Assembly (NCBI RefSeq): GCF_000760735.1
Contig: NZ_JMEX01000005.1
Location: 838,497 to 902,496, forward strand
DNA: 64,000 nucleotides
Direction: 5' to 3'
Origin: Rhodococcoides fascians A44A
GTDB lineage: Bacteria; Actinomycetota; Actinomycetes; Mycobacteriales; Mycobacteriaceae
The notes under the pieces are model-generated. The model saw only the letters and a program-made list of their open reading frames with translations, did not search any database and was not told where the DNA came from. Both the position numbers and the translations under genes were made by a program. Position 1 is the first letter of the stretch. Each line of letters opens with the position of its first letter. Of the stretch, positions 54,492-63,659 are shown piece after piece.

Positions 54492-55817
54492 GTGACCAAC
54501 TGGACCGCACCGCTCTCCACAGCCCCCGTCGACGCGACCGTCACGCTGCCCGGTTCCAAGTCCATCACCAATCGCGCGTTGATCATCTCCGCACTGGCAG
54601 GCGGACAGTCGACGGTCACAGCGGCCCTGCGCAGCCGTGACACCGACCTGATGATCGCCGCGTTGCAGCAACTCGGAGTCGGTATCACGATCGACCCGGC
54701 CGATCCGACGTCTCTGACGGTCACTCCCGGCGCCCTGCGCGGCGGATCGATCGATTGCGGGCTCGCCGGAACGGTGATGCGGTTCGTTCCGCCTCTTGCT
54801 GCCCTGGCGGACGGTGTGGTGCGTTTCGACGGTGACGAGCAGGCACGGACCCGGCCGCTGGACACCATTCTGGGCGCGCTACGCCACCTGGGAGCCGACG
54901 TGGCCGGGGATTCGCTGCCGTTCACCGTCACCGGGTCCGGCACTCTGCGGGGCGGGGCCGTCGACATCGACGCCTCGGGTTCTTCGCAGTTCGTGTCCGG
55001 GCTGATGCTCAGCGCAGCCGCGTTCGACGACGGCATCACCATTCACCACACTGGAAAGCCCGTACCGTCGATGCCGCACATCGACATGACGGTCGAGATG
55101 CTCCGGCGCGCAGGTGTGCAGGTGAGCACTCCGGCCGACAGCGGCGACGCGGACACCTGGCGCGTGCATCCCGGCCCGGTCGACGCCGTGTCGTGGGTGG
55201 TCGAACCCGACCTGTCGAACGCGACACCGTTCCTGGCCGCGGCGGCGGTGACCGGAGGTGTCGTACGGGTTCCGAACTGGCCGTCGTCGACGACGCAACC
55301 GGGTGATGCCATCCGAGGAATTCTCGAATCCATGGGCGCCACGGTAACCCTCGAGAACGGAACCCTCGAGGTGCGAGGCGGGGCGACATCGACCGGAGTC
55401 GACATCGACCTGCACGACGTCGGCGAGCTCACACCCACGGTGGCGGCTCTCGCCGCGCTTGCGGACGGCCCATCGCACCTACGCGGAATCGCTCACCTGC
55501 GCGGACACGAAACCGACCGTCTCGCAGCACTTGTCGCGGAGATCCGCCGACTGGGCGGGAACGCGACCGAGACCGACGACGGTCTGGACATCGCACCCGC
55601 GGCCCTGCACGGCGGGGTGTGGCGAGCGTACGCGGACCACCGGATGGCAACGGCAGGAGCAATTCTCGGACTGGTGGTCCCCGGAGTGGAAGTCGACGAC
55701 ATCGGAACCACCGCGAAAACCCTCCCAGGTTTCGAAAATCTGTGGGCCTCGATGCTGGGAGACTCGCCGCTCGCGGGGCGAGGGACACGGCCGACCACCG
55801 AAGGTGTTTCGTCCTGA
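54492..55817 (+). CDS. aroA: 5-enolpyruvylshikimate-3-phosphate synthase
   Basis: A 441-residue EPSP synthase with [20 protein letters not shown] (PEP-site lysine), [42 protein letters not shown] and [15 protein letters not shown]. It makes EPSP for aromatic amino acid synthesis. GTG 54492 ([13 protein letters not shown]) matches the usual actinobacterial N-terminus; ATG at 54474 would add six residues. It is followed with overlap by rsgA. Confidence 0.95.
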   Translation: MTNWTAPLSTAPVDATVTLPGSKSITNRALIISALAGGQSTVTAALRSRDTDLMIAALQQLGVGITIDPADPTSLTVTPGALRGGSIDCGLAGTVMRFVPPLAALADGVVRFDGDEQARTRPLDTILGALRHLGADVAGDSLPFTVTGSGTLRGGAVDIDASGSSQFVSGLMLSAAAFDDGITIHHTGKPVPSMPHIDMTVEMLRRAGVQVSTPADSGDADTWRVHPGPVDAVSWVVEPDLSNATPFLAAAAVTGGVVRVPNWPSSTTQPGDAIRGILESMGATVTLENGTLEVRGGATSTGVDIDLHDVGELTPTVAALAALADGPSHLRGIAHLRGHETDRLAALVAEIRRLGGNATETDDGLDIAPAALHGGVWRAYADHRMATAGAILGLVVPGVEVDDIGTTAKTLPGFENLWASMLGDSPLAGRGTRPTTEGVSS

Positions 55818-56800
55818 GTCGCCGCTACGACGAGTCGGACGTCCGCATCCGCCCGGGCAAGAGCTCACGCCCCCGGACGAAGACGCGACCCGACCATGCC
55901 GATGCCCAGTCGGGAATGGTCGTGTCCGTGGACCGCGGCCGGTGGGGATGCGTTCTCGGAGGGGACCCGTCCCGGCCGGTCGTCACCATGCGCGCACGCG
56001 AACTGGGTCGCACACCCATCGTCGTCGGAGACGATGTCGACATAGTGGGAGACCTGTCCGGCAAGGTGGACACGTTGGCTCGCATCGTTCGGGTGTCCGA
56101 GCGCCGGACCGTGCTTCGCCGTACTGCCGACGACACCGATCCGTACGAACGTGTCGTGGTCGCCAATGCCGAACAACTGTTGATCGTCGCCGCACTGGCC
56201 GACCCTCCGCCGCGCACCGGATTCGTCGAGCGTGCGCTCGTCGCCGCATACGTCGGCGGTCTGAAACCTGTTCTGTGCCTGACCAAGAGCGATCTGGCCG
56301 ACCCACACGAGTTCGCCTCGGCGTTCGCCGACCTCGACGTCCCGGTGGTGCTGGCCGGGCAGAGCGAGGATCTGACCGACCTCACCGCACGGCTGACCGA
56401 CAGCGTCACGGCACTCATCGGCCACTCCGGCGTCGGGAAATCTACGTTGGTGAACAGGTTGGTGCCCGACGCGAAGCGCGCAACCGGCACGGTGTCCGGT
56501 GTCGGCAAGGGCCGTCACACGTCGACGCAGTCGATTGCACTTCCGTTGCCGGGAGGCGGGTGGGTGGTGGACACCCCTGGCATTCGATCCTTCGGGCTCG
56601 CGCACATTTCACCGGAGAACGTGGTGGCCGCGTTCTCCGACCTGGCGGACGCCATCGATGACTGCCCGCGTGGGTGTACTCACCTCGGTCCTCCGGCGGA
56701 CCCGGAGTGCGCGCTCGATACGTTGACCGGCGATGCAGCGAGACGCGTCGCTGCGGTCCGTCTACTGCTGGAAGCCGTGCGCACCAACGAGAACTGGTGA
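55814..56800 (+). CDS. rsgA: Ribosome small subunit-dependent GTPase RsgA
   Basis: A circularly permuted GTPase of about 328 residues: an OB-fold ([15 protein letters not shown]), G4 LTKSDL, G1 [10 protein letters not shown]3 DTPG, then the zinc knuckle [16 protein letters not shown]. It matures the 30S subunit. The conserved N-terminus [20 protein letters not shown] must be translated, yet no ATG, GTG or TTG precedes it in frame. The only candidate is CTG at 55814, which overlaps the aroA stop as CTGA. The next in-frame ATG (55916) would delete conserved sequence. Confidence 0.93.
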   Translation: MSRRYDESDVRIRPGKSSRPRTKTRPDHADAQSGMVVSVDRGRWGCVLGGDPSRPVVTMRARELGRTPIVVGDDVDIVGDLSGKVDTLARIVRVSERRTVLRRTADDTDPYERVVVANAEQLLIVAALADPPPRTGFVERALVAAYVGGLKPVLCLTKSDLADPHEFASAFADLDVPVVLAGQSEDLTDLTARLTDSVTALIGHSGVGKSTLVNRLVPDAKRATGTVSGVGKGRHTSTQSIALPLPGGGWVVDTPGIRSFGLAHISPENVVAAFSDLADAIDDCPRGCTHLGPPADPECALDTLTGDAARRVAAVRLLLEAVRTNENW

Positions 56801-56836
56801 CCCCGCGAGTGCAGTTCCACCCACGAGGTCACCAGT
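56793..56836. terminator. Inverted repeat between rsgA and desA3
   Basis: ACTGGTGACC (56793-56802) and GGTCACCAGT (56827-56836) are perfect 10-bp arms around a 24-nt loop between convergent genes; the left arm includes the rsgA stop codon. Confidence 0.55.
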
Positions 56837-56852
56837 CCGTGCTTGTACGGTC

Positions 56853-58106
56853 CTAGGCGGACAACTTCGCGACGAGGCCGCGAATGCCTTTCTTCTTCTT
56901 CGATTCCGCGATGGCCGTGCGCAATCCGCGGCGTTTTCCGGTGACCGGATCGACGGTCAGCAGCCCGCGAGACTCGTCGGTGAACTTGCGCTCCGACGCC
57001 GTCTCCGGCGCGTCGTCCGCGGTTGCCTTGAGGTACTTGTTGGGCAGCGAGAGCTTGGCGATGGTTCGCCAGGACAGCAGGTACTGCTTGCCGATCGAGC
57101 CGGTGGTGTAGGGCAGGTCGTACTTCTCGGCGAGTTCCAGAACTCGGAACTTGATCTCGCGCAGGCGATTACTGGGCAGATCCGGGAACAGGTGATGCTC
57201 GATCTGGTAGCAGAGGTTGCCGCTCATGAACTCCATGACGGGGCCTGCCTCGAAGTTCGCGCTGCCGAGCATCTGCCGCAGGTACCACTGCCCCTGGGTC
57301 TCGCCCTCCATGTCCGACTTCGTGAACTTCTCCGCACCGTCCGGGAAGTGCCCGCAGAAGATGACCGTGTTGGTCCAGACGTTGCGGATCATGTTGGCGA
57401 CGATGTTGGCCGTCAGCGTGCTCTTCCACGCCGGACCGGTGAGGGCCGGGTAGACCACGTAGTCCTTGGCGATCTGCTTGCCGATCTTCTCGAGGACCTC
57501 TCGACGCTTGCGCTCGAACTCCTCGCGCTCGACGCGGCCCTTGGCGACCTTGCCGAGTTCGAGATGCTGTGCGGCGACGCCGTATTCGAAGAAGAGCTGC
57601 AGAAGCAGGTTGTAGACCGGGTTGCCGAGGTTGAAGGGCTTCCACCGCTGGTCGCGCGTGACACGCAGAAGTCCGTAGCCGACGTCGTCGTCCATTCCGA
57701 GCACGTTGGTGTACTTGTGATGGATGTAGTTGTGCGTCTGCTTCCAGTGCGCCGACGGCCCGGTGTTGTCCCACTCCCACGATGTGGAGTGGATTTCCGG
57801 ATCGTTCATCCAGTCCCACTGCCCGTGCATCACGTTGTGCCCGAGCTCCATGTTCTCGATGATCTTGGCGGCGCCGAGCATGCCTGCCCCGAGCAACCAG
57901 GCCGGGCGCTTGCGGCTTGCGAAGAGGACGGCACGGCCACCGATCTCCAGCGTGCGCTGCAGCCGAATGGTGTTGCGGATGTACCGCGCGTCGCGTTCTC
58001 CGCGAGACGCCTCGATGTCACGGCGGATTGCATCCAGCTCGACGCCGAGCGCCTCCACGTCCGCATCGGTCAGATGCGCGTATTCCTTGATGTCCGAAAT
58101 CGCCAC
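56853..58106 (-). CDS. desA3: DesA3-type membrane acyl-CoA desaturase (copy 1)
   Basis: A 417-residue desaturase with the three histidine boxes HNVMH, HNYIHH and QIEHH, and hydrophobic segments around them. It inserts a delta-9 double bond into stearoyl-CoA using electrons from the ferredoxin-reductase at 59642. The N-terminus VAISDIKEYAHLTDADVEALG aligns with the neighbouring copy. Start GTG 58106. An operator-like repeat lies upstream, overlapping the end of the neighbouring copy. It corresponds to Rv3229c. Confidence 0.94.
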   Translation of the reverse strand: MAISDIKEYAHLTDADVEALGVELDAIRRDIEASRGERDARYIRNTIRLQRTLEIGGRAVLFASRKRPAWLLGAGMLGAAKIIENMELGHNVMHGQWDWMNDPEIHSTSWEWDNTGPSAHWKQTHNYIHHKYTNVLGMDDDVGYGLLRVTRDQRWKPFNLGNPVYNLLLQLFFEYGVAAQHLELGKVAKGRVEREEFERKRREVLEKIGKQIAKDYVVYPALTGPAWKSTLTANIVANMIRNVWTNTVIFCGHFPDGAEKFTKSDMEGETQGQWYLRQMLGSANFEAGPVMEFMSGNLCYQIEHHLFPDLPSNRLREIKFRVLELAEKYDLPYTTGSIGKQYLLSWRTIAKLSLPNKYLKATADDAPETASERKFTDESRGLLTVDPVTGKRRGLRTAIAESKKKKGIRGLVAKLSA

Positions 58107-58159
58107 GGGTTACGGCCCTCCTGGCAGTCGTCGGTGATGCACGTCGTGCACGTTCACCA

Positions 58160-58199
58160 CTACCGTACCGTAACTTACGGGAGCGTAGGTTACGACCCC
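58160..58199. promoter_or_regulatory. Operator-like repeat upstream of desA3 copy 1
   Basis: CTACCGTACCGTAACTTACG (58160-58179) and GCGTAGGTTACGACCCC (58183-58199) carry repeated GTA(A/G)-GTTAC elements. The same elements recur at 60838-60857. The second element overlaps the stop codon (58190-58192) of desaturase copy 2. Confidence 0.55.
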
Positions 58200-59512
58200 G
58201 TAGGTGTGAGAGACTTCACGCGCGACTTCTGCGCCTGACGGAGAGCCTTGGCCTGTCGCTTGGCTTCTTTCTTCGCGTTCCGCAACGTGACCCGCGCTTC
58301 TGCAATGGCCGAACGGAGACCGCGACGCTTACCGGTCAGTGGATCGATTCGGAGCGCATGCACCGTCGGCTCGTCACCCGCCCTGAACCGACGCTCGGAA
58401 CTGGTCTCGGGCGCATTGTCCGACGTGGCACGCAACCACTGATCAGGAAGCGACAGCTTGTGAATGGTACGCAGCGCCAGCAGGTACTGCTTCCCGAGCG
58501 ACCCGGTGGTGTACGGAAGGTCGTACTTCTCGCACAGCGCATGCACCTTCTCGGAAATCTCCTCGTACCGGTTGCTGGGCAGGTCCGGGAACATGTGGTG
58601 CTCGATCTGGTAGCACAGGTTGCCGCTCATGAACGCCATGACCTTGCCGGCGTCGAAGTTGGCGCTGCCGAGCATCTGACGCAGGTACCACTCCGCGCGC
58701 GTCTCCGTCTCGAACTGACCGATGGTGAACTTCTCTGCACCGTCGGGGAAATGGCCGCAGAAGATGACCGCGTAGGCCCACAGGTTTCGGACGAGATTTG
58801 CCGTCGCGTTGGCGGTCAGAGTGCTCTTCCACGCAGGACCGGTCAACGCGGGGAACAGAACGAAATCCTTGCCGACCTGACGGGCGATCTTGCGAGCGAA
58901 CGCACGATTGGACGGAGACTTCCAGAACTCTTTCTCGTGCTCGCCGTCCAGTTCCTTCTGCGCGTCCAAGTCGTGCAGAGCGATGCCCCACTCGAACGTC
59001 GCCGCCAGGAGGACGTTGGCAATCGGCTGCAAGAGGTTGATCGGCTTCCACGCTTCGTCGCGAGTCATACGGAGAATGCCGAAGCCGATGTCGTCGTCCA
59101 TGCCGACGATGTTGGTGTAGGTGTGATGGGAGTAGTTGTGCGCGCGCTTCCACTGCTCCGACGGGCCCGTCTGGTCCCATTCCCACGACACCGAATGGAT
59201 CTCCGGGTCGTTCATCCAGTCCCACTGCCCGTGCATCACATTGTGCCCGAGCTCCATGTTCTCGATGATCTTCGCAACGCTCAACATCGCGGTACCCACA
59301 AGCCACGCTGGACGGTATTTGCTGCCCAACAGCACGATTCGGCTGCCGAACTCGAGACAGCGCTGCAGCTTGATGGTCCGACGGATGTACGCGGCATCCT
59401 TCTCGCCGCGCGAATCCTCGATGTCGCGGCGGACCGCGTCCAATTCTCTGCCGAAGGCTTCCATGTCCTCTTCGGTCAGGTGTGCGAACTCTTTGATGTC
59501 CGTGATGGCCAC
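58190..59512 (-). CDS. DesA3-type membrane acyl-CoA desaturase (copy 2)
   Basis: A 440-residue paralogue of the preceding gene, very similar over the whole length, with HNVMH, HNYSHH and QIEHH. It differs by a longer basic tail (TLRNAKKEAKRQAKALRQ). The tandem pair is a local duplication relative to M. tuberculosis, which has one gene. A weaker form of the operator-like motif (GTAAGTTCGGCTACCC on the minus strand) lies upstream near 59577-59592. Different substrate chain length or conditions are possible. Confidence 0.94.
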   Translation of the reverse strand: MAITDIKEFAHLTEEDMEAFGRELDAVRRDIEDSRGEKDAAYIRRTIKLQRCLEFGSRIVLLGSKYRPAWLVGTAMLSVAKIIENMELGHNVMHGQWDWMNDPEIHSVSWEWDQTGPSEQWKRAHNYSHHTYTNIVGMDDDIGFGILRMTRDEAWKPINLLQPIANVLLAATFEWGIALHDLDAQKELDGEHEKEFWKSPSNRAFARKIARQVGKDFVLFPALTGPAWKSTLTANATANLVRNLWAYAVIFCGHFPDGAEKFTIGQFETETRAEWYLRQMLGSANFDAGKVMAFMSGNLCYQIEHHMFPDLPSNRYEEISEKVHALCEKYDLPYTTGSLGKQYLLALRTIHKLSLPDQWLRATSDNAPETSSERRFRAGDEPTVHALRIDPLTGKRRGLRSAIAEARVTLRNAKKEAKRQAKALRQAQKSRVKSLTPTGS

Positions 59513-59641
59513 CGTGGTCCTCCGAAAGTCGTGGGCGCGGGCCCGAAATGCGTTTTCGCCTCTGTGCGCCAGTGCAAGGGTAGCCGAACTTACTGAGAAG
59601 TCCGTGTGGGTTGGAGCACGCTCACACCGCGTCTCGGCCGG

Positions 59642-60757
59642 TCAGAGCTCGAGTGTGCAGTCGCCTGCAGCCGCCGAAATGCAGGTCTGAATACGGTCGC
59701 CTTCACCGTGCTCCTTGCCCGAGCGCAAGTCGATGACGTGCCCGGCCGTCAACGGCACGACGCACGTCTGACAGATACCCATCCGGCACCCGAACGGCAT
59801 CTGCACACCCAGACCCTCCCCTGCCTCCAACAAGCTCGTGGCACCGTCGACCTCGACGGACCGGTCCGACTTGGAGAAGGTCACCTTGCCGCCCTTGCCG
59901 GACGTGTCGGCCCGGGCGATCTCGAAGCGTTCGAGGTGCAGTCTGTCCTCGATTCCCTCCGACTTCCACACTCGCTCGATCTCCTCGAGCAAGCCGGACG
60001 GCCCACACGCCCACGTCTGACGCTCGCGCCAGTCCGGGTAGAGCTCGTCCAGCGACGCCAACGCGAACTTGCCGTCCGATCTGGTCAACTGCACGTGCGA
60101 GGTGAACTGCGGATGACCGGTCGCCAGCGATGCGAGCTCGTCGGAGAACATCACTTCGTCCTCGGTGGGTGCCGAATGAATGTGCACCGTGTCCGGCATG
60201 TCTCCGTGCCTGTCCAGGGTGCGGAGCATGGAGATGATGGGTGTGATGCCGCTGCCTGCCGTGATGAACAGAATCTTTTCCGGCGGCGGCGTCGGGAGCG
60301 CGAAATTGCCCTTCGGAGCGGCCAGCCGAACGATGGTGCCCTGGGGCACGCCGCCGACGAGGTGGCTGGAGAGGAAGCCCTCCGGCATCGCCTTCACCGT
60401 GATCGAGATCAGTTTCTCGTCCCAGTTGGGTGCGGACGTGAGCGAATACGAGCGCCAGTGCCAGCGCCCGCCGAGGTGCAATCCGATCCCGATGTACTGC
60501 CCGGGCTGGTAGTCGAAGTTGAATCCCCATCCAGGCTGGATGACCAGAGTGACCGCCGTTGCGGTCTCCTGCTCCACCCGAACGATCCGACCGCGCAGCT
60601 CACGCGCCGACCACAACGGGTTGGCGAGGTGCAGGTAGTCGTCGGGTAGCAATGGTGTGGTGATGCGCGTGATCGCGCCACGCAACATGTTGAGCTTCGG
60701 ACGCTTGGGAGCAGATACACCCGCGGCGGGAGCTTCCAGCCACTTCTTGAGATCCAT
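59642..60757 (-). CDS. Ferredoxin reductase, electron donor to DesA3
   Basis: A 371-residue flavin reductase with a C-terminal [2Fe-2S] ferredoxin. The FAD site is [10 protein letters not shown], the NAD(P)H site [17 protein letters not shown], and the cluster ligands lie in CRMGICQTC and IQTCISAA. It matches Rv3230c, the established reductase of DesA3. The ATG at 60757 ([10 protein letters not shown]) is chosen, and an operator-like motif lies 80 bp upstream. Confidence 0.94.
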   Translation of the reverse strand: MDLKKWLEAPAAGVSAPKRPKLNMLRGAITRITTPLLPDDYLHLANPLWSARELRGRIVRVEQETATAVTLVIQPGWGFNFDYQPGQYIGIGLHLGGRWHWRSYSLTSAPNWDEKLISITVKAMPEGFLSSHLVGGVPQGTIVRLAAPKGNFALPTPPPEKILFITAGSGITPIISMLRTLDRHGDMPDTVHIHSAPTEDEVMFSDELASLATGHPQFTSHVQLTRSDGKFALASLDELYPDWRERQTWACGPSGLLEEIERVWKSEGIEDRLHLERFEIARADTSGKGGKVTFSKSDRSVEVDGATSLLEAGEGLGVQMPFGCRMGICQTCVVPLTAGHVIDLRSGKEHGEGDRIQTCISAAAGDCTLEL

Positions 60758-60837
60758 CGGAAAGTACTTACCCCTCGTTCGAGACAGAGACAACGCTGAC
60801 GTGCTGGACCAGCTGGCGCGAACAGGCCCATATCAAG

Positions 60838-60857
60838 GTTACGCTACCGTAGGTTAC
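60838..60857. promoter_or_regulatory. Operator-like motif upstream of the desaturase reductase
   Basis: GTTACGCTACCGTAGGTTAC contains the palindromic core CTACCGTAG and direct GTTAC repeats. The same elements occur upstream of desA3 copy 1 (58160-58199). A TetR-type regulator is the likely binder; none is adjacent. Confidence 0.55.
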
Positions 60858-60872
60858 TGGGGCGTTCGACTT

Positions 60873-61394
60873 CTACAGAAACTCCAACAGGAACGGCAGC
60901 TCCTGCGTCGCGTACCACGCGAGGGCGTGATCCTCGGCATCACCGAGGACGAACTCGGCGTCCGGATCGCCCATGTCCGCCGCATCCACGACCCCGACCG
61001 CCTTCTCGACAGCGGACTCGGCGCCTTCGAGGTCGACGTGGACCGACGCGACCTCGCTCATCCGAAGCGGCTCCTTCAACCGAACGACGGCGTCGTCCAG
61101 GTCCGGCCGAAGCGTCGGATCCTCCACGTCCGCGGCGATCACCGCACGCCGGAACACGACCGAGCCGTCGACGACACCGTCGCCCTCGTCTTCCAGTGCT
61201 GCACCGACCAGACGCAGTGACGCCCTCGCCGCTTCGTTCATCGCGACCTCGGCCAGCTCCTCGTCGTCTCCCGACGAGTAGGCCTCACGGAGGGTGGGGG
61301 TCACCGCGAACGCGGTACGACTGACCGGATGGAACTCACCGTCGGCCACCAGCGTCCGCAACATGGCGACCGTCGCCGGAACATAGACCCTCAC
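60873..61394 (-). CDS. DUF6912-like conserved protein (Rv3231c-type)
   Basis: A 173-residue protein, VRVYVPATVAMLRTLVADGEF, with internal DDEELAEVAMNEAARASLRL and a C-terminus LAWYATQELPFLLEFL. It matches the Rv3231c family (DUF6912), of unknown function. The GTG at 61394 is chosen. It lies between the reductase and WS/DGAT genes on the same strand. In M. tuberculosis ppk2 follows; here it is absent. Confidence 0.85.
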   Translation of the reverse strand: MRVYVPATVAMLRTLVADGEFHPVSRTAFAVTPTLREAYSSGDDEELAEVAMNEAARASLRLVGAALEDEGDGVVDGSVVFRRAVIAADVEDPTLRPDLDDAVVRLKEPLRMSEVASVHVDLEGAESAVEKAVGVVDAADMGDPDAEFVLGDAEDHALAWYATQELPFLLEFL

Positions 61395-61401
61395 GCGTAC
61401 C

Positions 61402-62853
61402 TCACACTCTCGATTCGTTGCTGGCGTCGACGAGCTCTTCGAGCGCCTCGCGCAACAGGACGGTGATGACGTCGACGTCGGGCATCGCGCCACGATCGGC
61501 GTTCAGGCCGAAGCACACGAATCCGTCGTACGACGTCAAACCGATACTGAGAGCCTGGTTCTCGAACAGCGGCGACACGGGGAACATCTCCAACATACGG
61601 GCACCTCCCACGTACAGAGGGAACTGTGGGCCCGGGGCATTGGTGACGATCAGATTGAACAGGCGCCTCGACAGCCTGCTGCCCGCCCGGGCACCCATCG
61701 CGTGCAGACTGGCGGGCGCGAACCCCGAGATCCGCATCAACGTGTCCGCGGTGACCCCCGGAGACTGTTTGGCGTGCGCCTCGGTGGCGTGCGCGATGTG
61801 CGACAACCGCACCACCGCGTTCAGCTCACCCACCGGCAGGTCGATCAGGAACGACGACACCTCGCTGCGGGGCGGCATCTCCGGGTCGTGGTCTCCCGTC
61901 AGCCGGTCCGCGCGCTCGTAACCCGACGGATCCTCGGCGACGTAGACCGACATCGGAACCATCGCGCGCACGGTCGACGACGCCGTGACGGGCTCGCCCC
62001 GCGACAGCAGCCAGTTGCGGAGAGCTCCGGTCACGACGGCCAACACGACGTCGTTGATCGAGCAGTCGAAACGTGTGTGAATCTTGCGGTAGTCGGTCAG
62101 TTCGGTCTTCGCGACCGCGAAACGTCGGTTCCTCGAGATGGGGGCGTTCAGGGGGCTCGTCGGCGCGGTCTGGGCGGCGGTCCGAACGACGGACAGCACC
62201 TTTCCCGCTGCGCCGAGCGCTCCCCCGGCGATTCCGGCCACCCCGGCCGCGGCACCACGCAAGATCTCGACTCCCTCGCTCGGGGAGGCGATCAGTTCCG
62301 TGATGGCGTCGATCACCAGCGCGGATTCCTTGGGTTCGCGCGCAGGCATCCACAATTCCTCCGCCATCGCGGGCGGGCTCTTGGTTGCATCCAGAATGAC
62401 CTGGCCGATCTCGAGCGCCTTCTCACCGTCGACGAGCGCCGAGTGCGACTTCGTGAAGATCGCGAACCGGTTCTTGCTCAAACCCTCGACCAGGTACATC
62501 TCCCACAGGGGCCGAGTGCGGTCCAGGGGCCGCGACGTCAGCCGCGCCACCAGATCGTGAAGTTGCTCGTCCGATCCCGGCTTCGGTAGGGCCGAGCGGC
62601 GAATGTGATACGTGATGTCGAACTCGCCGTCGTCCACCCACACCGGCCGGGCCAGGCCGAACGCAACTTCCCGAACCTTCTGTCGGTACCGCGGCACCAG
62701 AGCGAGGCGCTGCTCCACCAGCGACAGCAGGTCCTCGTAGCGGAAACCGTTGCGAGGCGTGCGAAACACCGCGAGAGAACCGAGATGCATCGGTGTACTG
62801 CTGGCCTCGAGGAAGTAGAACGACGCATCCTGAGTTGTCAGTCTGTTCGCCAT
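61402..62853 (-). CDS. WS/DGAT-family protein with degenerate active-site motif
   Basis: A 483-residue acyltransferase-fold protein: MANRLTTQDASFYFLE, RPLWEMYLVEGL, SPLNAPISRNRRFAVA, NDVVLAVVTGALRNWL and the C-terminal NAPGPQFPLYVGGARM. The catalytic HHxxxDG is HSALVDG here (His137, Ser138): the second histidine, the catalytic base, is replaced. It is full length, whereas the M. tuberculosis homologues Rv3233c/Rv3234c are split halves. It may not be a wax ester/TAG synthase. The ATG at 62853 is used. Confidence 0.9.
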   Translation of the reverse strand: MANRLTTQDASFYFLEASSTPMHLGSLAVFRTPRNGFRYEDLLSLVEQRLALVPRYRQKVREVAFGLARPVWVDDGEFDITYHIRRSALPKPGSDEQLHDLVARLTSRPLDRTRPLWEMYLVEGLSKNRFAIFTKSHSALVDGEKALEIGQVILDATKSPPAMAEELWMPAREPKESALVIDAITELIASPSEGVEILRGAAAGVAGIAGGALGAAGKVLSVVRTAAQTAPTSPLNAPISRNRRFAVAKTELTDYRKIHTRFDCSINDVVLAVVTGALRNWLLSRGEPVTASSTVRAMVPMSVYVAEDPSGYERADRLTGDHDPEMPPRSEVSSFLIDLPVGELNAVVRLSHIAHATEAHAKQSPGVTADTLMRISGFAPASLHAMGARAGSRLSRRLFNLIVTNAPGPQFPLYVGGARMLEMFPVSPLFENQALSIGLTSYDGFVCFGLNADRGAMPDVDVITVLLREALEELVDASNESRV

Positions 62854-63041
62854 CGCGGGTACCGGTTCCCCAATCCTTAGCCACACCGTGCCGATCACCA
62901 CTCGTCGAGCGAGGTGGTTCGTCGTACTCGAACCTAGACGAACCCACAGGCTACAGCCATTCGGCCGACGTTCGATGGAACCGACTGCGCCTCGGTTCCG
63001 TCTGAATTACCAAGAAGCCGAATCCGCCGGAGGGACCGAGA

Positions 63042-63632
63042 ATGAACGCCATGTCGGATGCACGCCGGTTCGCGTACATCGCCCGCGCCACAGCATTCGA
63101 ACCGCCGACGGACAGCGCACGTGCGAACGACGGGCCGGTGACGGACAGTCAGGCCGTCCCTGCTGCCTGCAGCAGGCCGACCCGTCGCCGACGCCCGTTC
63201 CCGCGCAGCGTCGGACACCACGAGCACCCCGAAGGTTCCGGACCTGCCGCCGCACGCGGATCGCGCATCGGCCCGTTGGTGGTGGACAGCGAGAATCCGG
63301 TGTCCGACGATGCTCGCCGCGGCGCCGAGCAGGCAGTTCGGTTGCTGCTGGAGGTCCTGGATCGACGACGGCCGCCCGAGAAGATGGGACAGCTGTTCGC
63401 CCCGAACGTCGTGGAATCGGTGCGGACGATCGCACGCACCGAACCACCGGGTCGACGGCTGGGGGCGGCCAGCCTGCGTCGCATTCACGTCACGCACGCC
63501 GCACGCAACGCGACGGAAGTGTTCGGAACCTACACGCGCGGGACGCGGGTGTTCGCGGTCGCGGCCCGCCTCGAGTACCGGCGCAGCCTCAAGTACACCG
63601 GGTGGACAGTCACGTCGCTGCGCGTCGTCTGA
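63042..63632 (+). CDS. Rv3235-type conserved protein
   Basis: A 196-residue protein with a basic, Pro/Arg-rich first half and a conserved C-terminal half (ARRGAEQAVRLLLEVLDRRRPPEKMGQLFAPNVVESVRTIAR ... RRIHVTHAARNATEVFGTYTRGTRVFAVAARLE). This is the Rv3235-like domain, always found near secA1. GGAGGG precedes the ATG at 63042. Function unknown. Confidence 0.87.
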   Translation: MNAMSDARRFAYIARATAFEPPTDSARANDGPVTDSQAVPAACSRPTRRRRPFPRSVGHHEHPEGSGPAAARGSRIGPLVVDSENPVSDDARRGAEQAVRLLLEVLDRRRPPEKMGQLFAPNVVESVRTIARTEPPGRRLGAASLRRIHVTHAARNATEVFGTYTRGTRVFAVAARLEYRRSLKYTGWTVTSLRVV

Positions 63633-63659
63633 TGCCGTGCAGCGACGTGACCGAGACCC

